The notes beneath the pieces were generated by a model. That model was given only the letters and a program-made list of their open reading frames with translations, was not told where the DNA came from and did not search any database. DNA of 64,000 bases from an uncultured Saprospiraceae bacterium (lineage in GTDB: Bacteria; Bacteroidota; Bacteroidia; Chitinophagales; Saprospiraceae), in the NCBI GenBank assembly GCA_937981555.1, contig CALJOK010000015.1, forward strand, positions 82,189-146,188, in the 5' to 3' direction. The position numbers and the translations under genes are program-made. Below, one piece after another: positions 27,460 through 36,360 of this stretch. Position 1 is the stretch's first letter. Each line of letters starts with the position of its first letter.

Positions 27460-29514
27460 TTAATTTTGTATATACACGTAACCCGTGTACGTATTTCCCG
27501 CACCATCATTAAACAAGTAGAAATACGTTCCATTCATCAACCTTGCTCCATTGAAAGTTCCTTCCCAATCATTTTGATAGTTATCAGTTTGAAATACTTC
27601 ATTTCCCCATCGATTAAAAACACTAAGCGAATTATTAGGATAAGTATCTGCTCCCTGGATCTCAAAAAATTGATTTACATCATCTCCATTTGGTGAAAAT
27701 CCATTGGAGAAAACAAGATCACCTCCTTCAATTAGTTCGCATTCAAGCGAGACAGTTATCAAGGCTGTATCACATCCATCAATAGTGCAGATGACATACA
27801 TAAAACTATCAACAACATCACATTCTATTCCATCAGGTGTATAAATAATATTACATTCACTTGCAAATGTTGCTGCCCCATATTGTGAATCCATTCCTCC
27901 TGCCCCTGCTGGCAAGATGAAATAATTTGTCAAAACTTCATTGCTTGGAATGACATCGTTAGCACAAACATCTATTGCCAAATTTTCGGTAAACAATACA
28001 GATTCATTGTCATCAATTGCAGTCAAAAGTATTGGTGCAGTTTCCGTAATATTTACAACTAAAATAGTCGTATCACATACTCCAAAATTATCACATAAAA
28101 TAATACAAGCAGTATCTTGGCCTATTTCATCAGCAATTATTTCCGTACAATAAGTCAAAGTATCTACTGAAAAATTAGCTACACCTCCTGTATTTTCACA
28201 AATATTATTGATCAAAATTAAATTCCCTCCTAACTGAGTTGAATCCATACAAATTGACATCGTATCTCCCAATATCATATTTTGAGAAATAGTATCTGTT
28301 ATTGGATTGGAAACACATGCAATTATATAAGTTGTATCTACATTTCCTAAATCATCTACAATAAAAATACATGCAGTATCTTTTCCAATATCAATCGCAG
28401 AATAATCAATACAATATGTCAATGGATCAATTAAAAACATCACATACTCACCTGACTGATCTGGACAATCATTAAAAATACTAGTTACCGTTCCAGGCAA
28501 TTCTGTAGTGTCTATACAAATTTGCTCAGTCGTGTTAGAATAAATAGTTTCAAAAATCCATTCTGGTCCTATTTCTGTTGGAGCTGTTTCTACCGTAACA
28601 TAAATGTAAGTTGTATCACAGAATCCAAAATCATCACAGAATACATAGCAAGCAGTATCTTGTCCTACACTCAATGCCGTAATTTCTAAACATGTATTTC
28701 CTCCTGTCAAATTAAATTCTGCAGGAGATGATCCAGTACTCGGACAAAGAATTTGAGTCGAAGTTGCTTGACCTAACAACTCACTATTATCAAAACAATA
28801 AGTATGTATTGAATCTTCCGCTAGTGTGAAGTTTTCAATATTAGGTTGAATACATCGCACATCAACATAAAATGAATCAACACATAATCCACCTCCATTG
28901 TCAATCACTTGGATCCAATGAGTCCCAACTGACAAACTCAATAAAGCACCTTCAAAAGTATTTGTAGTACCTAAAGGAATGCTTGACGGCAGATTAATCG
29001 AAACCACCGTAACATTCATTTGAAAATACTCCAAACTGGAGTTGCCTCCAGTAATCGATTGATTACCAGTATTCAGTACCCAATTCCCAGTTGGATCCCA
29101 CAGATTCATAGAATCAACTAAATCAGGTATGTTAGCAAACATCCCTGAAAATTCAGTTCCATCTACATCCCATGAATCTAGCATGTAAGGTCCTATATTT
29201 CCTTGACCAAACAATTGACCATAATCATAGCTAGAATTAAATGACTCCATACATCCTTCAAAACCATTCATATAAATATTTCCTCCTTCGGAAAAATTAT
29301 AATTACCTATCTCTGCTAGAGGAATGTCAATACAAATATTTCCATTTGCTAGGCAATCAGAAATCTGAACATAAAATGTGTCTTCCGTTACTAAATCGTT
29401 AAACATTGTTGCAACCTCCATAGAAGTTGCTTTTAATTCTTTTTCCAAACTATTTGAAAAAAGAGAAACCGAGGACATTAACAACAAAATAGTGTGTAGA
29501 AAAATTCTTTTCAT
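27460..29514 (-). CDS. T9SS type B secreted adhesin with gliding-motility C-terminal domain
   Basis: The 684-residue product has a signal peptide. The middle has three related repeats of about 100 residues, each ending in a unit like VGQDTACYVFCDDFGFCDTTY, IGKDTACIFIVDD..DTTY or IGQDTACIILCDN..CDTT. A tandem-type Ig module follows (AIDDNESVLFTENLAIDVCANDVI). The C-terminal domain (LVFSNGFSPNGDDVNQFFEI ... YTGYVYIQN) is the CHU_C/gliding motility type B sorting domain. It should be displayed or released by T9SS with help from the PorP/SprF encoded next. The ligand is unknown. The end module is shared with the giant adhesin at 43593. Confidence 0.92.
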   Translation of the reverse strand: MKRIFLHTILLLMSSVSLFSNSLEKELKATSMEVATMFNDLVTEDTFYVQISDCLANGNICIDIPLAEIGNYNFSEGGNIYMNGFEGCMESFNSSYDYGQLFGQGNIGPYMLDSWDVDGTEFSGMFANIPDLVDSMNLWDPTGNWVLNTGNQSITGGNSSLEYFQMNVTVVSINLPSSIPLGTTNTFEGALLSLSVGTHWIQVIDNGGGLCVDSFYVDVRCIQPNIENFTLAEDSIHTYCFDNSELLGQATSTQILCPSTGSSPAEFNLTGGNTCLEITALSVGQDTACYVFCDDFGFCDTTYIYVTVETAPTEIGPEWIFETIYSNTTEQICIDTTELPGTVTSIFNDCPDQSGEYVMFLIDPLTYCIDYSAIDIGKDTACIFIVDDLGNVDTTYIIACVSNPITDTISQNMILGDTMSICMDSTQLGGNLILINNICENTGGVANFSVDTLTYCTEIIADEIGQDTACIILCDNFGVCDTTILVVNITETAPILLTAIDDNESVLFTENLAIDVCANDVIPSNEVLTNYFILPAGAGGMDSQYGAATFASECNIIYTPDGIECDVVDSFMYVICTIDGCDTALITVSLECELIEGGDLVFSNGFSPNGDDVNQFFEIQGADTYPNNSLSVFNRWGNEVFQTDNYQNDWEGTFNGARLMNGTYFYLFNDGAGNTYTGYVYIQN

Positions 29515-29517
29515 ATT

Positions 29518-29534
29518 CCGGTATTTGGAAAAAT
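29518..29534 (-). promoter_or_regulatory. shared leader motif before the adhesin gene
   Basis: On the minus strand this reads ATTTTTCCAAATACCGG, ending three bases before the adhesin ATG. Almost the same motif is at 26019-26037 before the OmpA/TPR gene, and the AAATACC core is at 27242-27248 before PorP/SprF. Its role is unknown. Confidence 0.4.
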
Positions 29535-29809
29535 TTCCTTTTTAAATCGACCTTTGGTTATTGAAAACTTGTATATCGGTTGGAAAAATTTCAGGCTTAA
29601 ACATTTATTTTTTCGTTACTCAATTGGAGGAGTATTTGTTCATTTTGCTCTGAAATACTTTTGTGTCAACTAACCTAACTTAAAACTAATAAAATTTAAT
29701 TTAATTCTAAGCTAAAGCTTTGTTTAATATTTTCGTTTTTTATATTTGATATTTTTATAATACCTAAAATCATGCCAATGGATTTTACTTATTAGGATAT
29801 TAAGAAAGA

Positions 29810-30292
29810 TTAAAGTAAAGACCCATCGAATGAAAGTGGTAATAAATCCTTTCCGCCTTCAATTACATAAACCTTGCCTGTTTCGCCTTGCAATAAAATC
29901 CGCATTGGTGTGTCATGTTTCATTTCTGTTTCGAAAATTACTTGACGACAAGCTCCGCAAGGTGCAACTGGTTTTGTAATAGTTTGACTTGGACTTTTGG
30001 CTGTTATTGCCATGGCTAAAATCGGAACCTTTGGATGGACAGAATCTGCTGCAGATATGGTCACTCGCTCTGCACACAAGCATAATGGATAGGATGCATT
30101 TTCTTGATTACTTCCCGACATCATTTTTCCATTTTTTAATAGGATAGCAGCTCCTACTTTAAAATTAGAGTATGGTGAGTAAGATTTTTTCAATGCTTGT
30201 TTTGCCTTCTTCATCAATTTTTGATCTTTCAAAGACAATTCCTTTTCTGAAGTGTAAACTTCAATAGCTGTTTTTAAAATGTGTTTTTTCAT
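29810..30292 (-). CDS. cdd: cytidine deaminase
   Basis: This 160-residue enzyme deaminates cytidine and deoxycytidine to uridine in pyrimidine salvage. The zinc site is clear: LCAERVTI with the catalytic Glu, and PCGACRQV with the two other Cys ligands. YSPYSNFKVGAAILLKNG and NQENASYPLC are typical substrate-site segments. Length and start are normal for the small homotetrameric type. It is monocistronic; the palindrome at 30368 lies upstream. Confidence 0.97.
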   Translation of the reverse strand: MKKHILKTAIEVYTSEKELSLKDQKLMKKAKQALKKSYSPYSNFKVGAAILLKNGKMMSGSNQENASYPLCLCAERVTISAADSVHPKVPILAMAITAKSPSQTITKPVAPCGACRQVIFETEMKHDTPMRILLQGETGKVYVIEGGKDLLPLSFDGSLL

Positions 30293-30367
30293 ATAAGTAT
30301 CTGAATATCAGTAAGTTGTAAATATATCTTTTTTTTAATCAAATTTCAAACCATCTTTCACAAATAG

Positions 30368-30460
30368 CACGTAGCGGTATGCTTTAGCTGATCTAAAAAA
30401 ATCAAAACAGTATAAAATCATTATACTTTTCATAGGTCAGCTAAAGCAGACCGCTAAGTA
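30368..30460. repeat. palindromic repeat, second copy of the 14625 family
   Basis: The arms 30368-30395 and 30433-30460 match at 24 of 28 positions and share the core CTTTAGCTGA with 14625-14729. The loop contains a smaller hairpin, AGTATAA / TTATACT. It lies between divergent genes. Confidence 0.82.
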
Positions 30461-30539
30461 TTATTCAACCCAACATAATTATTATAAATATTAATTCTCA
30501 AAACTAAATTATTGAATACCGTTTATTTAATTTCACGTC

Positions 30540-31829
30540 ATGAATTTGGAGATCACTAATGTACGAGCACTTCAAGGCTTTCAGATAATGCGACAAGGAG
30601 CAGCCATTCTGATTAGTATTTTGCTGGCCAAAAGTGTCTTAACAAGTGAAGAAATTGGGACTTTCGAAATGCTTACTTTTATCGGAACTACGCTCAGTTT
30701 TTTTTGGATCGCAGGATTGAATCAAGGGATTCTTCCTTTCTTTCCAAAACTAGAATCAACGGATCGACGACCTTTTATCTTCAATATTTTCTTGCTTTTT
30801 TGTGGAATTTCCATTTTTGTAATTCTATTGTTATTTTCGTTTGAAAACAGCATTACTCAACTGCTCGTTGGACAAGAATCACTTCCTTATATTAAATGGT
30901 ATTCGATTTATTTACTATTTTTTATGCCCAGTTTTTTAGTTGATTATATTTATTTAGTGAATAATCGAGCTAAGGAAATCTTGGCTTTTGGAGTCATCGT
31001 TTTTTCTCTTCAAATACTAGTTGTTATCATTCCTTTATTTTTTGGAAAAGGACTTTTAGGAAGTATTCAAGGTTTAGTTGGATTAGGAATTTTTCGATTT
31101 CTATGGTTATTAAAAGTTGTTTTTGATCATGGAAAAATCGAATGGAAAAGTGAACTCATGAATAATTATTTAAAGCTTTCCATTCCCTTGATTTTATACG
31201 CATTGCTTTCAGGCTTTCCAACTGTTTTTGATAGTTGGGTGGTCGGTTGGTTTTATGAAGACAAATCAACTTTTGCAATTTTCAGATATGGCGCAAGGGA
31301 ATTGCCGCTTGCCATTGCCCTCGCAAATGCATTAAGTATGGCCATGATTCCAGAAATTGCAAAAAACCATAACAATGCTTTTACAGTTTTAAAAAATAAA
31401 ACTTTAAACTTGTTTCATTGGCTTTTCCCTTTGTCTATTATTTTAATGTTGACGAGTTCCTGGTGGTTTCCAAAAGTGTTTAATCCTGACTTTATAGAGA
31501 GTGCTTCTATTTTTAATGTCTTTTTACTAGTCATTATCAGTCGTTTAATTTTTCCCCAAACTATATTAATTGCTTTGGAAAAAACTAAGATGGTGCTCTA
31601 TATTTCTATTTTGGAAACCATCCTCAATATAATTTTAAGTGTAATTTTTGTTCAATATTTTGGACTAATTGGAATTGCGTTCGGAACTGTTTTGGCCTAT
31701 TTATTTGAAAAAATTGCGATTGCAATCTATCTGTCTTACCAACATGGTATCGCGTTTTCAAAGTATACACCTGTTGGTTGGTTTTTATTTTATTCAATTT
31801 TGTTAACTGGATCTTACTTCTTCACCTAG
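30540..31829 (+). CDS. polysaccharide flippase of the Wzx/MATE-like superfamily
   Basis: The 429-residue protein is mostly hydrophobic, with about 12 predicted membrane helices. The N-terminal segment (LQGFQIMRQGAAILISILLAKSVLTSEEIGTFEML) resembles polysaccharide biosynthesis membrane transporters, which flip lipid-linked oligosaccharides across the inner membrane. It is not next to glycosyltransferases, so its substrate cannot be inferred from context. A perfect terminator at 31853 follows. Confidence 0.85.
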   Translation: MNLEITNVRALQGFQIMRQGAAILISILLAKSVLTSEEIGTFEMLTFIGTTLSFFWIAGLNQGILPFFPKLESTDRRPFIFNIFLLFCGISIFVILLLFSFENSITQLLVGQESLPYIKWYSIYLLFFMPSFLVDYIYLVNNRAKEILAFGVIVFSLQILVVIIPLFFGKGLLGSIQGLVGLGIFRFLWLLKVVFDHGKIEWKSELMNNYLKLSIPLILYALLSGFPTVFDSWVVGWFYEDKSTFAIFRYGARELPLAIALANALSMAMIPEIAKNHNNAFTVLKNKTLNLFHWLFPLSIILMLTSSWWFPKVFNPDFIESASIFNVFLLVIISRLIFPQTILIALEKTKMVLYISILETILNIILSVIFVQYFGLIGIAFGTVLAYLFEKIAIAIYLSYQHGIAFSKYTPVGWFLFYSILLTGSYFFT

Positions 31830-31852
31830 TCTGAATTTATTTTTCGACTTAC

Positions 31853-31893
31853 AAAAAAATCCTTGACATTAATTAAAACGCCAAGGATTTTTT
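31853..31893. terminator. bidirectional terminator
   Basis: AAAAAATCCTTG pairs perfectly with CAAGGATTTTTT across a 16-nt loop between convergent genes; it can serve both. Confidence 0.85.
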
Positions 31894-31917
31894 AAACTTG
31901 TAATTGTATTGTTATAA

Positions 31918-32598
31918 TTATTTTAGTGCTTTCAAAGCTAATCCGAAAACCGTATCAATAATTAAATTAAACAATGAAGTTCGATAAGCTTGTAATCGAA
32001 TCAATGCTAAACCTGAACTTTCTAATGCACTCATCTTTGCAGAGTCTACATTACTTTTTACTAAAAATTCAAAGTCTTGAGTCGTCAAATCTCCTTTCTC
32101 CAGCATACGCGTCCATCTCCTCAAATCACGTTTCATTCCTTTGATTAATTTTTCTGCATCACGTTTCGCATCCTTTTGATATTTACGAACAGTCAATTTT
32201 GTCAAATCCTCTACATTGCTTGACATCTCTTTCATGATTTTTCTAAACCTTGGCAAATCTAATTCACCCACTTTAATTTTGGAAGCAGCCTCAGAAGTTT
32301 TAGGCTTTGTTTTTGCTTTTGGCTTAGGCGATGTTTTTGCTTTGGTCTTAGGCTTGGTGGAAGCTTTTGGTTTTGCAGGAGACTTCGCTAATTCTTTAGC
32401 TTGCGCCATCCAAGTACTCGGATCATGTGCATTAAATCTCGGCCCAGCATCTTCCAATATTTTTTCAACTACTGATTTTTTTGCTTTTGCTAAATCATTA
32501 TAAGTCATGATTCCGCCTGCATTAAGCAATTGCTGAATCTTTGGTCCTACACCTGTTATTTTAGTTAAGTTATCTTTGTTAGAAGTTCTTTTTGCCAT
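31918..32598 (-). CDS. helix-hairpin-helix protein with histone-H1-like linker
   Basis: The 226-residue protein has three parts. Residues about 9-75 form a helix-hairpin-helix domain of the kind found fused to ribosomal or DNA-binding proteins (LTKITGVGPKIQQLLNAGGI; YNDLAKA). Residues about 75-108 are a K/P/A/T-rich linker (KTKAKTSPKPKAKTKPK) like bacterial histone H1 proteins. The C-terminal part is helical and basic (KYQKDAKRDAEKLIKGMKRDLRRW). Nucleic-acid binding is likely, but no function is known. The next gene downstream in the same direction is absent; the lipoprotein gene upstream on the same strand is 62 bp away. Confidence 0.8.
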   Translation of the reverse strand: MAKRTSNKDNLTKITGVGPKIQQLLNAGGIMTYNDLAKAKKSVVEKILEDAGPRFNAHDPSTWMAQAKELAKSPAKPKASTKPKTKAKTSPKPKAKTKPKTSEAASKIKVGELDLPRFRKIMKEMSSNVEDLTKLTVRKYQKDAKRDAEKLIKGMKRDLRRWTRMLEKGDLTTQDFEFLVKSNVDSAKMSALESSGLALIRLQAYRTSLFNLIIDTVFGLALKALK

Positions 32599-32660
32599 AA
32601 TGGATTTTTTGGTTTTTATAAAAAGTTAAAAGAATATATAGTTATTGATTTTACTCAATT

Positions 32661-33140
32661 CTACATTTTTGGTTTCTTTTTCTTTTTCTCAAGGTTAATA
32701 ACTTTGTCAAAATTCTTAGTAACTACACCTGCAATTTCTTTAATAAATGGTGCTTGAAGTTTTCCTTCGTTTTCCCAACGACTAAGAAAGCCACCCAATA
32801 AATTTCCTTCAGGATTATTCAAGATTTCCAACATTTGAACTGTTTTCAAATTCTTGTCTCCTTTTGCTTTTTCATAATCAATTTGATCGGTCATTTTAGC
32901 TTTGAACTCATTGATTTGAGGAGCCATAGAACTAAAGCTTTTAGCTCCTTTTTTCATAATTGAAACAGCATCAAGTTTTAAAGTCTCTAATCCCGTTAAG
33001 GTTTCCATATCCTGTGCTACCATTCCTTTGGCAGGGTTACAACTTTGGAATGAAATACTAGTGGAGACTAAAGCAATGATTAAAAAGTAAAAAAAGCTTT
33101 GAGAAAATCCCATGTTTCTAAATAAGGGAATGTTATTCAT
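32661..33140 (-). CDS. small lipoprotein of unknown function
   Basis: The 159-residue product has a hydrophobic signal with a lipobox-like end (SISFQSC). The mature part is helical and ends in the basic tail KKKKKPKM. The signal is preceded by nine residues; a start at the methionine of MGFSQSFF would give a more usual signal. I recognise no domain. It may share a transcript with the helix-hairpin-helix gene that follows on the same strand. Confidence 0.75.
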   Translation of the reverse strand: MNNIPLFRNMGFSQSFFYFLIIALVSTSISFQSCNPAKGMVAQDMETLTGLETLKLDAVSIMKKGAKSFSSMAPQINEFKAKMTDQIDYEKAKGDKNLKTVQMLEILNNPEGNLLGGFLSRWENEGKLQAPFIKEIAGVVTKNFDKVINLEKKKKKPKM

Positions 33141-33242
33141 AATATAGATTTTTTGATTAAAAATAAGAAAATTTATTATATGTAAATGTAATTAAAACTA
33201 ATCAGTTTCCAAAGATTATTATTTGAGTTCCCTCGTTGTATA

Positions 33243-34052
33243 TTAACTACCCAATAGCGCTGCATCTCGCATCTCTTTCGACTTTTCTTCTCCCAAATAA
33301 TTATCAATAATATTATGTATTAAATACAAAGAAGGTGTCAATAAAATGGCTACTACAAATTTAAAAATATAATTCACCGTCCCAATCGCAAGTACTAAAA
33401 CTAGACTCCAATTGGCTCCAATATAAAATGCGATTACCAATACCACGAAGCTATCAACGAACTGTGAAATCAAAGTAGAACCTGTTGCTCGTAGCCATAA
33501 ATAGTTATCTCCAGTCTTTTCTTTAATCTTATGAAAAGCAAAAACATCTACTAATTGACCAACTAAAAATGCGATGATCGATCCTGCGATAATCCATAAA
33601 CCTTGACCAAAAACTAGTTTAAAAGCATAATTATAATCGCTCACTTTACCTTGAATTTCTTGCTGCTGAATCTCACTCAAATCAGGAGATATATGTGACG
33701 TTGGCCAAAACCCTGCAGGCTCCAAACCAATAGCAAAATAAACCATCACAAAACCATAGGCTATCAATCCAACTGCCAAATAAGACAACATTTTAACTCC
33801 TCGCATTCCAAAATATTCATTGATAATATCGGTCATGATAAAAACGATAGGCCAAAGTAACGTCCCAGCTGTCAAGGAAAAAGCCAAGTTTTTTTCTCCA
33901 AAAAACTCCATGCTGAAAGGTTCAAATCCTAGTGTTTTCTCTAATGAAAAAATCTTCACTCCTATAAATTCTGCAATGATCGCATTGGCTATAAAAAAGC
34001 CTCCGAGAATAATAAATAGTCGTGTACCTTTATCTGATAAAATATTTTTCAT
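33243..34052 (-). CDS. yhhQ: queuosine precursor transporter (YhhQ/VUT family)
   Basis: This 269-residue inner-membrane protein has about six helices. Family marks are the TDIINEYFG motif after the third helix, QGLWIIAGSIIAFLVGQLVDVFAFHKIK, and LRATGSTLISQFVDSFVV. The family takes up 7-deazaguanine precursors (preQ0, preQ1) for queuosine in tRNA. It is slightly longer than E. coli YhhQ because of a loop around residues 110-140. No other queuosine gene is in the window. Confidence 0.93.
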   Translation of the reverse strand: MKNILSDKGTRLFIILGGFFIANAIIAEFIGVKIFSLEKTLGFEPFSMEFFGEKNLAFSLTAGTLLWPIVFIMTDIINEYFGMRGVKMLSYLAVGLIAYGFVMVYFAIGLEPAGFWPTSHISPDLSEIQQQEIQGKVSDYNYAFKLVFGQGLWIIAGSIIAFLVGQLVDVFAFHKIKEKTGDNYLWLRATGSTLISQFVDSFVVLVIAFYIGANWSLVLVLAIGTVNYIFKFVVAILLTPSLYLIHNIIDNYLGEEKSKEMRDAALLGS

Positions 34053-34192
34053 TTTTTTTATAAATTCAACTTTCTTTTTGATCTAATATCACGTCTTACA
34101 ATACGAAACCAAATTGTGATTAATAATTATTCGATTCCAAATATAAAAAATTTAACTTCGTTCTAGCATTAATTTTTATAAACTAAAACTGT

Positions 34193-35170
34193 ATGATTAA
34201 ATCAATTCTCCTAAAATTCTTTTGTCTATTTATCGGTACTTGCTTTTTTTCTATAACAATACATTCCCAAAACTTTGACACACAACTCAACCTACAAGAT
34301 TCTACTCAAACTCATATTGTTATTTTAAAAAGTGGAAAAAAAATCAAAGGAAAAATTATCCAAATTCAAAACGAAAAAGTATTCTTTGAAAAGAAAAAAA
34401 AGAAAGAGAATATCACCCTAACCATATCTGAAATTCGAGAGATTAGAGTGCAAGGTGACCTTCCTTGGAATAAAAAAAAATACGACAGACCATTTCGATA
34501 TAATCAATATCTTTTCTACAAAAATACTGGATTCAGTCTACAAGAAGGAGAAAAAAATTATCGCACTTTTATGGGCGCTTCGATGCTTTGGGATAGAGGT
34601 CTGACCAATGGTCTTTCAATTGGGTTAGGTTACAGTTTTCCATTATTATTAAATGTAAACATTAAATTTTCAACGCCTAATCCTGTAAATGGAGCCACTT
34701 CTTTTAAGTCTAATTTTAGTATCATACCTATTTCATTTTTTGATAATGGAATATTCGTTTTGGAAAATTCTCTGGCACATTCTTTCGGTACACCTGATCG
34801 ATTTTTCAATATTAATGCAGCTAGTTATTTTGTAAAAACTGAACAAGAATTTATTTTTAGGCGTGATTTTATCCCGAAAGTATATTTTTCCATTTCTTTA
34901 GGAGGGGGAATAAGAATGAATGAAAATTGGCAATTTATGATTGAGAATAATATCAATTTTAATTCTCAATTTATTGAAGGAAATTTACTCCCTTCCTTCG
35001 GTTTTAATTATGCGACTACTAAATACAATATTGGTTTTGGATTTCATTCTATTAATAATTTAGGATTTAACCTATATCCAATTATAGAATTTTCTGATGA
35101 TGACTTAGTGGTTTTTTCACCTCAAAACTTGAGTCGGTTTCCCTTCTTCACCTTTTCCAAAATCTTTTAG
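34193..35170 (+). CDS. secreted outer-membrane barrel-like protein, first of a tandem pair
   Basis: The 325-residue product has a signal peptide (ends TIHSQ). A small N-terminal beta domain (THIVILKSGKKIKGKIIQIQ ... ISEIREIRV) resembles the repeated unit found at the start of many Bacteroidota outer-membrane proteins. A likely beta barrel of 8-10 strands follows (SIGLGYSFP ... ISLGGGIRMNENWQFMIENN) with a terminal phenylalanine. It is a clear paralogue of the next gene, 9 bp away, and the two are probably co-transcribed. Function unknown. Confidence 0.8.
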   Translation: MIKSILLKFFCLFIGTCFFSITIHSQNFDTQLNLQDSTQTHIVILKSGKKIKGKIIQIQNEKVFFEKKKKKENITLTISEIREIRVQGDLPWNKKKYDRPFRYNQYLFYKNTGFSLQEGEKNYRTFMGASMLWDRGLTNGLSIGLGYSFPLLLNVNIKFSTPNPVNGATSFKSNFSIIPISFFDNGIFVLENSLAHSFGTPDRFFNINAASYFVKTEQEFIFRRDFIPKVYFSISLGGGIRMNENWQFMIENNINFNSQFIEGNLLPSFGFNYATTKYNIGFGFHSINNLGFNLYPIIEFSDDDLVVFSPQNLSRFPFFTFSKIF

Positions 35171-35179
35171 AACCTAGCT

Positions 35180-36187
35180 ATGAAAAAATATAACAATATA
35201 TTTACAATATTCATCTTCTGCCTGTTTACTCATTTTTTGAATGGTCAAGTTTTCATTGGCGACTTTGATTTTAATGATGAAGATCAAACTCATCTACTTA
35301 TTTTAAAAGATGGTGAAGTGAAATATGGGAAGATTCTTTTTATCGAAAATACTCAACTCCATTTTAAAGAAGATGAAAAAACAGAAACTGTTATTTTTGA
35401 ACTTTCTGAATTAAACAAAATTATAGTTGATCAGGAAGAGTTTGATATGAGTTTTCCGGATCACCAGGAATTTGTCCAAGATGATGAACAGAGAAAACAT
35501 GATTCCGAACCACAAATTGTCAAAGGAAATAACCAATTATTTTATGCAGAAACAGGTTTTACTTTATATAAAAGAGAAAAAGAATTCACCTCAACTTTGG
35601 GGCTCATCCACACTTTTGATTATGGATTAAATGATGCGGTGACGCTTGGTTTTGGGTTCTCTAATTTTGGGCATATTATTTTTCATACTAAGTTCAATTA
35701 TATCCATGGACATGATAGTTCCAAATTCAGAGCTGGTTTTGACATCAAAGCTGTTGGAAAACCTGAACGTACTTTTATCCAATTTGAAAATCGAGAAATT
35801 CTAGGTTGGACAGGATTTATAAATGTTGCAGGTTATTTTTCATACGGAACGTCAGATCGAAATGCACATATAGCTTTAAATCTTGCAACAGTTTTTGAGC
35901 CATTAGATTTTCTTGACAATGTGCTCGTTAAGTTTAGTTTTGGAGGAACGGTAAGAATTGGGCGACATTGGAAAATCATTTATGAAAATTCTTTTGGTGC
36001 TTTTGAAACGAGAAATAGTTCCCTCTTTGGTATTTTTTCAGGTTTTGGGGCAAGTTGGTTCAATGATAAAAATGTAGTGAAGTTTGGAATTCAATCTTCT
36101 TCCAATTTCGGATTCTTTAATTTCCCAATTCAAGAATTTAATCAAAATAATCCATTGCCATTTATTTCCTATTCTCGATATTTTTGA
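35180..36187 (+). CDS. secreted outer-membrane barrel-like protein, second of a tandem pair
   Basis: The 335-residue paralogue of the previous protein has a signal peptide (ends FLNGQ). The same N-terminal unit (THLLILKDGEVKYGKILFIE ... LSELNKIIV) is followed by an acidic linker rich in D, E and H (about 95-115) that the first copy lacks. The barrel part (FDYGLNDAVTLGFGFSNF; KFSFGGTVRIGRHWKIIYEN) also ends in an aromatic residue (SYSRYF). A tandem duplication with divergence is the simplest reading. Confidence 0.8.
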   Translation: MKKYNNIFTIFIFCLFTHFLNGQVFIGDFDFNDEDQTHLLILKDGEVKYGKILFIENTQLHFKEDEKTETVIFELSELNKIIVDQEEFDMSFPDHQEFVQDDEQRKHDSEPQIVKGNNQLFYAETGFTLYKREKEFTSTLGLIHTFDYGLNDAVTLGFGFSNFGHIIFHTKFNYIHGHDSSKFRAGFDIKAVGKPERTFIQFENREILGWTGFINVAGYFSYGTSDRNAHIALNLATVFEPLDFLDNVLVKFSFGGTVRIGRHWKIIYENSFGAFETRNSSLFGIFSGFGASWFNDKNVVKFGIQSSSNFGFFNFPIQEFNQNNPLPFISYSRYF

Positions 36188-36218
36188 TTTAGTATCATTT
36201 AAATCATCATAAATAAAA

Positions 36219-36244
36219 GGTTTATTTTTTCTAAAAAATAAACC
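36219..36244. terminator. A+T-rich perfect hairpin after the barrel genes
   Basis: GGTTTATTTTTT (36219-36230) pairs perfectly with 36233-36244. There is no U-tract after it, so terminator function is uncertain. Confidence 0.45.
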
Positions 36245-36265
36245 GAAAGACATTGAACGATTACA

Positions 36266-36273
36266 TATCTTTG
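36266..36273 (+). promoter_or_regulatory. candidate -7 element for hscA
   Basis: TATCTTTG, followed by CGG, fits TAnnTTTG. No clear -33 TTTG lies 19-21 nt upstream. The leader to the hscA start would be about 80 nt. Confidence 0.4.
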
Positions 36274-36360
36274 CGGTTATATTTTTATAAAAAATTCTTC
36301 TTTGGCAATTTTTGTAATTCAGTAAAAGATCAAAATTAGCCGAAGAATCAAAATAATATA

